Positions 15,223 through 21,061 of a DNA stretch of 32,975 nt are shown one piece after another. A model generated the notes under the pieces. It did no database searches. It had not been told where the DNA came from and saw nothing but the letters and a program-made list of their open reading frames with translations. Source of the DNA: Candidatus Stoquefichus sp. Its GTDB lineage: Bacteria > Bacillota_I > Bacilli_A > Erysipelotrichales > Coprobacillaceae. The stretch covers positions 1-32,975 of the forward strand of contig JAETUM010000029.1 of the NCBI GenBank assembly GCA_021768625.1, written 5' to 3'. The position numbers and the translations under genes were made by a program. Position 1 is the first letter of the stretch, and the number at the start of each line of letters is the position of its first letter.

Positions 15223-15810
15223 ATGCTTATTAATCTATATTTATATGTAATTATCATGCTTTCTTCTTATTATTTGCTTCATAAGAATAATTTATTAAAT
15301 TTTCAGGGTAAAAAGACAATCTTGATTTCTATATCTTATGTCATTATAAGCAGTGTACTTTGTCTTAATGAAACAATTAATCATATGGACTATTTTATAA
15401 AACAAGGGATTTTATTTGGAATTTTGGTTATAGCTATGATATCTATATCTAATAATAAAATGCAGTCTGTTTATTATGCATTGATTATTTTTATTATTGT
15501 ATCAAGTTTTGATTGGTTAAACTTATATTTGAAAGTGTGGTATTTTAATTTTAATAATTTGAGTATGTTAGTTAATTTACTTATCATAGTTATAATATTT
15601 GTTTTAGATAAGTACCACTTTATACAATACAGTCAATTAGGTTTGGTCTATAATATTATTTGTATGGTAGGTTGGATGTTTATATCTCGTTCATTTTTAA
15701 TTGTGGAGTCTAAGAATCCTATATATATAATTGTTTGTCTTTTGATAGGTTGGATTTTCATAAATAAGATGATTTCAGTATATAATGATAAAAAAACAAA
15801 TATAAATTGA
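15223..15810 (+). CDS. Polytopic membrane protein of unknown function
   Basis: AAGGAGG about 7 bases before the ATG at 15223 fixes the start; an upstream in-frame ATG at 15196 lacks a ribosome site. The 195-residue protein is almost entirely hydrophobic, with about six to seven transmembrane stretches, for example YLYVIIMLSSYYLLH at the start, FGILVIAMISI and LVNLLIIVIIFVL in the middle, and PIYIIVCLLIGWIFI near the end, separated by very short polar loops. There are no recognisable transporter or enzyme motifs. Its position behind the secreted-protein gene suggests a linked role such as export, protection or sensing of that protein, but this is only context. Confidence 0.7.
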   Translation: MLINLYLYVIIMLSSYYLLHKNNLLNFQGKKTILISISYVIISSVLCLNETINHMDYFIKQGILFGILVIAMISISNNKMQSVYYALIIFIIVSSFDWLNLYLKVWYFNFNNLSMLVNLLIIVIIFVLDKYHFIQYSQLGLVYNIICMVGWMFISRSFLIVESKNPIYIIVCLLIGWIFINKMISVYNDKKTNIN

Positions 15811-15822
15811 ATGGGTTAATTA

Positions 15823-15850
15823 AGGGTATCATGTGTTATGATACTCTTTT
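15823..15850 (+). terminator. Rho-independent terminator after the membrane-protein gene
   Basis: GTATCAT (15826-15832) and ATGATAC (15838-15844) pair, extended by G-T and A-T pairs, and are followed by TCTTTT. Confidence 0.7.
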
Positions 15851-15897
15851 CAGATAAAAATCATTTTAAATAAGAAATAAAAATATTTATGAAAACA

Positions 15898-15926
15898 TTG
15901 ACAAATGTTAAGAATAAGAGTATTCT
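15898..15926 (+). promoter_or_regulatory. Promoter of the feo operon
   Basis: TTGACA (15898-15903) and TATTCT (15921-15926) are separated by 17 bases. Transcription would start at about 15933, just before the first GTTAG-N6-CTAAC box. Confidence 0.7.
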
Positions 15927-15935
15927 ATTACTGTG

Positions 15936-15951
15936 GTTAGCTATTACTAAC
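15936..15951. promoter_or_regulatory. Metal-regulator box, copy 1 (GTTAG-N6-CTAAC)
   Basis: A perfect 5+5 inverted repeat with a 6-base spacer at the predicted start of the feo transcript. The TTAG...CTAA half-sites resemble those of DtxR/IdeR-family operators. Confidence 0.6.
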
Positions 15952-15969
15952 TATTATTTTTGACAGAAG

Positions 15970-15985
15970 GTTAGCTTTGGCTAAT
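15970..15985. promoter_or_regulatory. Metal-regulator box, copy 2 (one mismatch)
   Basis: GTTAG, CTTTGG, CTAAT: the same pattern as copy 1 with the last base changed. It lies 34 bases after copy 1, in the leader before feoA. Confidence 0.5.
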
Positions 15986-16014
15986 TTAAGATTGAGAAAA
16001 GGGGAGGAAATATG

Positions 16015-16224
16015 ATGCCATTATTACTAGCAAATATTGATGAAGAAAACATTATTCAAAGAGTTGGAGGATCAATAGAAACAAAACATCATTTAGAGAA
16101 CCTAGGCTTTGTGCCAGGAAGTTCTATTCGTATTGTTAATAAGTCTAATGGTAATATTATTGTCAATATTAAAGACACAAGAATTGCCATTTCTCAAGAA
16201 TTAGCAAAAAAGATTATTGTGTAG
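16015..16224 (+). CDS. feoA: FeoA-family protein (first, divergent copy)
   Basis: This 69-residue protein has the SH3-like FeoA fold pattern: a short lead-in, HLENLGFVPGSSIRIVNKSNGNIIVNIKDTRIAISQELAKKI-type strands and a final helix. FeoA proteins are small cytoplasmic partners of the FeoB iron channel and may adjust its GTPase cycle. It lacks the typical KxAPLGDP loop of the second copy, so it is a divergent member. Two ATGs occur at 16012 and 16015; GGGGAGG at 16001-16007 is 7 bases before the second and only 4 before the first, so 16015 is preferred. It is followed by the second feoA after 13 bases. Confidence 0.85.
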   Translation: MPLLLANIDEENIIQRVGGSIETKHHLENLGFVPGSSIRIVNKSNGNIIVNIKDTRIAISQELAKKIIV

Positions 16225-16237
16225 GAAGGGATTATAG

Positions 16238-16456
16238 ATGACATTAAAAGAAGTAAAAATTGGTGATACTGTAACTGTAAAAAAACTAACAGGCCAAGGT
16301 GCTACAAAACGTAGAATTATGGATATGGGTATTACGAAAGGTGTAGAAATCTATGTTAGAAAAGTCGCACCTCTTGGAGATCCAGTAGAAGTGACTGTAA
16401 GAGGATATGAATTATCATTAAGAAAAGCAGATGCTGCTATGATTGAAGTAGAATAG
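16238..16456 (+). CDS. feoA: FeoA-family ferrous iron transport protein (second copy)
   Basis: A 72-residue canonical FeoA: TVKKLTGQGATKRRIMDMGIT, then KVAPLGDPVEVTVRGYELSLRKADA, the family hallmark strands of its SH3-like barrel. It should bind or assist FeoB at the inner face of the membrane. Two tandem feoA genes before feoB occur in several anaerobic Bacillota. The copy directly before feoB is the more conserved one and probably the main FeoB partner. A third regulatory box lies between its stop codon and the feoB ribosome site. Confidence 0.92.
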   Translation: MTLKEVKIGDTVTVKKLTGQGATKRRIMDMGITKGVEIYVRKVAPLGDPVEVTVRGYELSLRKADAAMIEVE

Positions 16457-16475
16457 AATTTAATTTTATCAAAGA

Positions 16476-16491
16476 GTTAGCAAAGACTAAC
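16476..16491. promoter_or_regulatory. Metal-regulator box, copy 3, between feoA and feoB
   Basis: GTTAG-CAAAGA-CTAAC sits just before the feoB ribosome site (AAGGAGG at about 16493-16500). No strong promoter is visible right upstream, so it may act as a road-block, as an internal promoter site, or in the mRNA as a small hairpin next to the ribosome site. Confidence 0.55.
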
Positions 16492-16505
16492 ATAAGGAGG
16501 TTAAT

Positions 16506-18662
16506 ATGAGTTTAAGTGTTGCATTAGCTGGTAATCCAAATAGTGGAAAAACAACATTATTTAATGCTTTAACTGGAGCAAATCAATTTGTTGGAAACTG
16601 GCCAGGAGTTACAGTAGAAAAGAAAGAGGGAAAATATAAAGGGGATAGAGAAATTAAAATAACAGACTTACCTGGAATTTATTCATTATCACCTTATACA
16701 TTAGAAGAAGTTGTAGCTAGAGAATTTTTGTTGAATGAAAAAGTAGATGTTATTTTAAATATTATAGATGGTTCTAATTTGGAGCGTAATCTTTATTTAA
16801 CGACACAATTGTTAGAGTTAGGTATTCCAGTTGTTATTGCTGTGAATATGTTAGATGTTATTGAAAAACGTGGAGATGTTATTGATTATAATCACTTATC
16901 TCAAGAGTTAGGATGTCCAGTATTACCTATTTCTGCATTAAAGAATAAAGGTATTCAAGAAGTTATGGATAAGATTAAGGAAGTTGCATATCAACCATTT
17001 ACATCAAAAAATATCTATAGTGAAGATATAAATGAAGTACTAAGTTATTTAAGAAGTTTATTGATTGATAAAATAGATGTTTCAAAATCATTGTTTTATA
17101 GCATAAAATTGCTAGAAAGAGATGATAAAATCTTATCTGCATTAAATATTGATATGGATGAGACAAAGATAGTAACATTAGAAAAGAAATATGATGATGA
17201 TAGTGAAAGTATAGTTACAGATGCTAGATATTCATATATCACAAATATTATAGGATCTTGTTATAAAAAAGGAAGTACAGAGAAACTATCAGTATCTGAT
17301 AAAATTGATAGAATTGTGACAAATCGTATCTTAGCATTACCAATATTTGCTTTCGTTATGTGGTTAGTTTATTATTTATCAGTGAACACAGTAGGAAGTG
17401 CTGCAACTGATTTTGTTAATGATAATATATTTAGTGATGGTTTTGAATTATTTGGATCATTTATTCCAAGTATACCAGAGTTGGTCACTAATGTTTTAGA
17501 AGCTATTGGATGTGCTGCATGGTTACAAGGACTTATTGTTGATGGAATTGTAGCAGGTGTAGGAGCAGTTTTAGGATTTGTTCCTCAAATGTTAGTTTTA
17601 TTCTTATTATTAGCTATTTTAGAAGATTGTGGTTATATGGCACGTATTGCCTTCATTATGGATAGAATTTTTAGAAAATTTGGTCTTTCAGGAAAATCAT
17701 TTATTCCAATGTTAATTGGAACAGGATGTGGTGTACCAGGTGTTATGGCAAGCCGTACAATAGAAAGCGATAGAGATCGTAAAATGACTATTATGACAAC
17801 TACATTTATACCATGTAGTGCAAAATTACCTATTATTGCTTTAATTGCTGGTGCTTTATTTAATGAAGCATCATGGATTGCACCAAGCGCTTATTTCTTA
17901 GGTGTAGGAGCTATTATTATTTCAGGTATCATTTTAAAGAAAACAAAAATGTTTATGGGAGATCCAGCTCCATTTGTTATGGAAATGCCTGCATACCATC
18001 TTCCACGTGTTATGAATGTATTAAGAAGTATGTGGGAAAGAGGTTGGTCTTTCATTAAAAAAGCAGGAACAATTATCTTACTTTCTACAATTGTTATTTG
18101 GTTCTTACAATCATTTGGTTTTGAAAATGGAAGTTTAGCAATGGTAGAAGATATGAATAATAGTTTCTTGGCAATGATTGGACAAACATTTGCATGGATT
18201 TTTACTCCATTAGGATGGGGAGATTGGAAAGCAGCAGTAGCTTCTATTACAGGATTAGTAGCTAAAGAAAATGTTGTTGCAACATTTGGACAACTTTATG
18301 GATTTGCTGAAGTCGCAGAAGATGGTGCAGAAATTTGGGGAACATTGGCAGCAAGCTTCACTGTGTTATCAGCATATTCATTCCTAGCATTTAATTTATT
18401 ATGTGCTCCATGCTTCGCTGCTATTGGTGCTATTAAAAGAGAAATGAATAACAAAAAATGGACAATCTTTGCAATAGCATATCAATGTGTATTTGCATAT
18501 ATTATTGCATTAATCATATATCAAATTGGAAATCTTGTATTAAATGGTATATTTGGTATTGGAACAATTGTCGCTATTGTTTTATTGATTGGTATGATAT
18601 ACTTATTAGTAAGACCAGCTAAGAAAGCAGATAAGTTAGAAGTGGAATTTTCAGTAAAATAG
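16506..18662 (+). CDS. feoB: Ferrous iron transporter FeoB
   Basis: FeoB imports Fe(II) under low-oxygen conditions. The N-terminal G domain has G1 GNPNSGKT (9-16), the switch threonine in WPGVTVE (36), G3 DLPG (54-57), G4 NMLD (114-117) and the G5 SALK loop (143-146). A helical spacer follows to about residue 270, then the membrane part with two Gate regions: one with GFVPQMLVLFLLLAILEDCGYMAR-type sequence and the metal-contacting Cys in GTGCGVPG. At 718 residues it is the usual length for the class without a fused FeoA or FeoC domain. AAGGAGG lies about 5 bases before the ATG. It is the third gene of the operon, and a Cys-rich partner follows 17 bases later. Confidence 0.96.
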   Translation: MSLSVALAGNPNSGKTTLFNALTGANQFVGNWPGVTVEKKEGKYKGDREIKITDLPGIYSLSPYTLEEVVAREFLLNEKVDVILNIIDGSNLERNLYLTTQLLELGIPVVIAVNMLDVIEKRGDVIDYNHLSQELGCPVLPISALKNKGIQEVMDKIKEVAYQPFTSKNIYSEDINEVLSYLRSLLIDKIDVSKSLFYSIKLLERDDKILSALNIDMDETKIVTLEKKYDDDSESIVTDARYSYITNIIGSCYKKGSTEKLSVSDKIDRIVTNRILALPIFAFVMWLVYYLSVNTVGSAATDFVNDNIFSDGFELFGSFIPSIPELVTNVLEAIGCAAWLQGLIVDGIVAGVGAVLGFVPQMLVLFLLLAILEDCGYMARIAFIMDRIFRKFGLSGKSFIPMLIGTGCGVPGVMASRTIESDRDRKMTIMTTTFIPCSAKLPIIALIAGALFNEASWIAPSAYFLGVGAIIISGIILKKTKMFMGDPAPFVMEMPAYHLPRVMNVLRSMWERGWSFIKKAGTIILLSTIVIWFLQSFGFENGSLAMVEDMNNSFLAMIGQTFAWIFTPLGWGDWKAAVASITGLVAKENVVATFGQLYGFAEVAEDGAEIWGTLAASFTVLSAYSFLAFNLLCAPCFAAIGAIKREMNNKKWTIFAIAYQCVFAYIIALIIYQIGNLVLNGIFGIGTIVAIVLLIGMIYLLVRPAKKADKLEVEFSVK

Positions 18663-18679
18663 AAAGGAAAGATGACATA

Positions 18680-18871
18680 ATGAATTTATCAACATTAATT
18701 GTATTATTGATTGTTATTGGAATTGTAGGATTAGCTATGAGAACAATCATTAATGATAAAAAAAGTGGTAAGTCTTCATGTGGTGGAGATTGTGGTGGTT
18801 GTGGAAATCCATTGTGTCATAGTTCAAAAACAATAATTGAAGATTATAAAAGAGGAGAACTTCATAAATAG
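18680..18871 (+). CDS. FeoB-associated Cys-rich membrane protein
   Basis: This 63-residue protein has one transmembrane helix (about 4-22) and a soluble tail with four Cys at 34, 38, 41 and 46 in a Gly-rich loop (SCGGDCGGCGNPLCHS). That matches the small family commonly found after feoB in Bacillota, where it may replace FeoC. The Cys cluster could hold iron or an iron-sulfur centre; the role is not established. Its gene closes the feo operon, and the terminator hairpin begins inside the last codons. Confidence 0.88.
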   Translation: MNLSTLIVLLIVIGIVGLAMRTIINDKKSGKSSCGGDCGGCGNPLCHSSKTIIEDYKRGELHK

Positions 18872-18884
18872 TTCTTCTTTTTTA
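18850..18884 (+). terminator. Terminator of the feo operon
   Basis: AGAACT (before 18862) pairs with AGTTCT (18870-18875), extended by wobble pairs, and the stem is followed by a T-rich run. The left arm lies in the end of the Cys-rich protein gene. Confidence 0.6.
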
Positions 18885-18893
18885 TTATATATC

Positions 18894-18922
18894 TTGACAA
18901 ATCATGTAAAAAATATTAAACT
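18894..18922 (+). promoter_or_regulatory. Promoter of the candidate iron-regulated small RNA
   Basis: TTGACA (18894-18899) is followed after 17 bases by TAAACT (18917-18922). The distance from the -35 to the regulator box (36 bases) is close to that in front of feoA (38 bases). The -10 is weak. Confidence 0.45.
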
Positions 18923-18929
18923 GTATATA

Positions 18930-18945
18930 GTTAGCAAAGACTAAC
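18930..18945. promoter_or_regulatory. Metal-regulator box, copy 4
   Basis: GTTAG-CAAAGA-CTAAC is identical to copy 3, including the spacer. It lies outside any gene at the predicted start of a non-coding transcript. Confidence 0.6.
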
Positions 18946-19077
18946 TTTATAGATAGCTTATCATAAATATTGTTACTCTCAACTCCTATTCATCGTCATT
19001 ATAAATACAAAACCAGATAAAGACAAAACATCGAGCAATAATTAACAAGATATCTATGACGGACATAATGTAAAAAA

Positions 19078-19117
19078 GAAGCTGAACAAATTATTCCTTT
19101 TGTTCAGTTTCTTTTTA
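19078..19117 (+). terminator. Strong terminator in the feo-DeoR gap
   Basis: GAAGCTGAACAAA (19078-19090) pairs with TTTGTTCAGTTTC (19099-19111) over 13 bp with one wobble, followed by TTTTTAT. There is no gene just upstream on this strand. Confidence 0.85.
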
Positions 19118-19143
19118 TATTCTATTCGTAATAAAATAGAATA
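19118..19143. promoter_or_regulatory. Inverted repeat upstream of the DeoR-family gene
   Basis: TATTCTATT and AATAGAATA form a perfect 9-bp inverted repeat with an 8-base spacer, about 60 bases before the regulator gene. It may be an operator. Confidence 0.35.
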
Positions 19144-19204
19144 ATAATGAGTTGCATTTGAAACCTATATATGATAATCTTAAAATCGAAATGGGTGATA
19201 TATA

Positions 19205-19957
19205 ATGAAAATGTCAGAAAGACACACAAAGATATTAGATTTACTAACAAAGGAAGAAAAAATAGAAGTTGCAAAATTATCAAATATTTTTAGGGTTTCA
19301 CAAGTTACTATTCGTAAAGACCTTGATCAATTAGAAAATAAAGGACTTATTATGAGAGAACATGGATTTGCGACATTAAATTCTAAAGACGATATCAATA
19401 ATAGATTAGCATATAACTATGATATTAAACAAAAGATTGCACAACTAGCAAGTGAAGATGTACACGATGGAGAAACTCTTATGATAGAATCTGGGTCATG
19501 TTGTGCTCTATTAGCTTTACAGATAGCTCAAACAAAAAAAGATATCACAATTATTACAAATTCAGCTTTCATTGCTGATTATGTAAGAAAGATTCCACAA
19601 ACAAAGATTATTCTTTTAGGTGGCGAATATCAAAATGAGTCACAAGTTTCAGTAGGACCAATTGTAAAAAAATGTGTAGAGACATTTTATGTTGATAAAT
19701 TTTTTATTGGAACTGATGGTTTTTCTGAAGTTTCTGGTTTCACTGGAAATGATTATATGCGTAGTGAAACAGTAAGAGATATGGCAAAGCAAGCAAAACA
19801 AGTTATCGTTGTTACAGATTCTAGTAAATTTAATCAAATAGGTGTTGTTAATCTGTTGCCAACTCAAAATATTACAAGTGTTGTGACTGATAATAATATT
19901 CCTAATTGTTGTGAAAGTTATTTAATTGAACAAGGTATTACTGTTAAGAAAATATAA
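19205..19957 (+). CDS. DeoR-family transcriptional regulator
   Basis: At 250 residues it has the standard DeoR layout: an N-terminal helix-turn-helix (IEVAKLSNIFRVSQVTIRKDLDQLENKGLI, about 20-50) and a sugar-phosphate-binding DeoRC domain with DGETLMIESGSC near 91, TIITNS near 119, LLGGEY near 139 and FIGTDGFS near 170. These proteins usually repress a catabolic gene until a phosphorylated sugar or related effector binds. GGGTGAT is 6 bases before the ATG. It converges on the activase gene and neighbours the glycyl radical enzyme, so that enzyme is its likely target; near-identical GAATGAAA boxes around that promoter fit a DeoR-type site. Confidence 0.9.
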   Translation: MKMSERHTKILDLLTKEEKIEVAKLSNIFRVSQVTIRKDLDQLENKGLIMREHGFATLNSKDDINNRLAYNYDIKQKIAQLASEDVHDGETLMIESGSCCALLALQIAQTKKDITIITNSAFIADYVRKIPQTKIILLGGEYQNESQVSVGPIVKKCVETFYVDKFFIGTDGFSEVSGFTGNDYMRSETVRDMAKQAKQVIVVTDSSKFNQIGVVNLLPTQNITSVVTDNNIPNCCESYLIEQGITVKKI

Positions 19958-19983
19958 ATAATAAAAAGGACTAAAGAGTCCTT
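19953..19983 (-). terminator. Terminator of the activase gene
   Basis: AAGGACT (19966-19972) and AGTCCTT (19977-19983) form a 7-bp stem with loop AAAG. On the minus strand it is followed by TTTTTATTAT. It overlaps the activase stop codon and lies 9 bases after the DeoR-family gene. Confidence 0.75.
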
Positions 19984-20875
19984 AAAAGAAACAATCTATC
20001 CCTTGATCTAAGAAAACTTGTTGGTAATCTTTCAAGTCTTCTGGATGAAGGGCCTTTATGTTTTTATAAGCATATTCTTTGTTTAAGAGTTCATATTTTC
20101 TTTCTCCAAATTGATGAAATGGAAGAAGTTGAACTTTTTGTAATCCAATACTTTTAAATAAATGAGTTATTCCCTTAGCATCGTCTAATGAATCGTTAAA
20201 GTGAGGAATAATTGGAATACGTGGTAAAATATCAATGTTGTGATCAACAGCCCATTTTAAATTATTAATGATAAGATCATTGTAAACATGAGTCCCTTGA
20301 AAATGTTTATCTCTATCATAATGTTTTATATCAAATAATAATAAATCAAATAATGGAGCTAGATCTTTAAATGTTTGAGATTGAATATAACCAGTAGTTT
20401 CTATAGCTAGATGAATATTATGTTGTTTAAGTTCTGTAACTAGTGCCTTCAAAAATGTGGGTTGACTCATTCCTTCACCACCAGAAATTGTCACTCCTCC
20501 TTGAGATTCATCATAGAAATCTTTATCCTGTAAACAAATATCAACAATTTCTTTAACCTCTTTATATTCTCCTTCATAACTTAGAGCCTGAGATGGACAA
20601 TTATCTATACAAGTTAAACAACCCTGACATTTTTCTTGATTAATAGTGATACGCCCATCTTTGGCATCAATAGAATGATGAGGACAAACTTCTATACATT
20701 TAAAACAATGAACGCATTTTTGAAAATCATGAAGAATTTGAATATCTGTTAATTGAGATTCAGGATTAGCACACCATTGACATTGAAGAGGGCACCCCTT
20801 TAAGAAAACAGTTGTTCTAACTCCTGGACCATCATGAATGCTAAATTTTTGAATATTAAAAATAATACCTTTCAT
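19982..20875 (-). CDS. Glycyl radical enzyme activase (radical SAM, PflA-like)
   Basis: The activase uses S-adenosylmethionine and a [4Fe-4S] cluster to place a radical on the glycine of its partner enzyme. The radical SAM motif C-x3-C-x2-C is at Cys 28, 32 and 35 (KGCPLQCQWC). Between residues 54 and 93 come two ferredoxin-type clusters (C54, C57, C60, C64 and C83, C86, C89, C93), absent from true pyruvate formate-lyase activase but typical of activases of glycyl radical dehydratases, lyases and decarboxylases. SGGEGMSQP follows near 131. At 297 residues the length is typical. AAGGAG lies 8 bases before the ATG. The gene diverges from the radical enzyme gene across a shared 186-base control region. 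Confidence 0.93.
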   Translation of the reverse strand: MKGIIFNIQKFSIHDGPGVRTTVFLKGCPLQCQWCANPESQLTDIQILHDFQKCVHCFKCIEVCPHHSIDAKDGRITINQEKCQGCLTCIDNCPSQALSYEGEYKEVKEIVDICLQDKDFYDESQGGVTISGGEGMSQPTFLKALVTELKQHNIHLAIETTGYIQSQTFKDLAPLFDLLLFDIKHYDRDKHFQGTHVYNDLIINNLKWAVDHNIDILPRIPIIPHFNDSLDDAKGITHLFKSIGLQKVQLLPFHQFGERKYELLNKEYAYKNIKALHPEDLKDYQQVFLDQGIDCFF

Positions 20876-20898
20876 ATTGTTTGCTCCTTTGTAAATTT

Positions 20899-20927
20899 AT
20901 CATATCATGCTTTTTATGATTTGTAAA
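20899..20927 (-). promoter_or_regulatory. Promoter of the activase gene
   Basis: On the minus strand TTTACA (20927-20922) and TATGAT (20904-20899) are separated by 17 bases and lead into the activase leader. Confidence 0.6.
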
Positions 20928-20938
20928 TTAAAACTTAC

Positions 20939-20953
20939 GAATGAAACTAAAAT
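20939..20953 (+). promoter_or_regulatory. DeoR-type box 1 in the divergent region
   Basis: GAATGAAACTAAAAT differs by one base from the box at 21035-21049 on the other side of the enzyme promoter, 96 bases away. Confidence 0.5.
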
Positions 20954-20976
20954 ATATTGTATTTATAATAAAACAA

Positions 20977-21004
20977 TTGACAAACTAATGATATATGCTA
21001 TTAT
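20977..21004 (+). promoter_or_regulatory. Promoter of the glycyl radical enzyme gene
   Basis: TTGACA (20977-20982) and TATTAT (20999-21004) are spaced by 16 bases. DeoR-type boxes lie on both sides. Confidence 0.7.
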
Positions 21005-21012
21005 ATATTTGT

Positions 21013-21049
21013 AAACGAAAGATTAAAATGTTATGAATGAAATTAAAAT
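21013..21049 (+). promoter_or_regulatory. DeoR-type boxes 2 and 3 downstream of the promoter
   Basis: AAACGAAAGATTAAAAT (from 21013) and GAATGAAATTAAAAT (21035-21049) are related copies about 20 bases apart, between the start point and the ribosome site GGAGGAT. AACGAAA and ATGAAA match the GAAA-centred half-sites common for DeoR-family repressors. Confidence 0.5.
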
Positions 21050-21061
21050 GGAGGATATAGT

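Larger units (their letters stand above)
18929..19117 (+). ncRNA. Candidate iron-regulated small RNA
   Basis: The 333-base gap between the feo operon and the DeoR gene contains a promoter-like pair, a regulator box identical to the one before feoB, about 130 bases without a credible reading frame, and a strong terminator. Together they predict an RNA of about 190 bases made when iron is scarce. The stretch AACTCCTATTC at about 18980-18990 contains CTCCT, which could pair with GGAGG ribosome sites, as C-rich single-stranded loops of FsrA/RyhB-type iron-sparing RNAs do. Seen: promoter-like elements, box, terminator, lack of gene. Inferred: the RNA, its regulation and its targets. A long leftover leader or decayed gene is the alternative. 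Confidence 0.45.
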
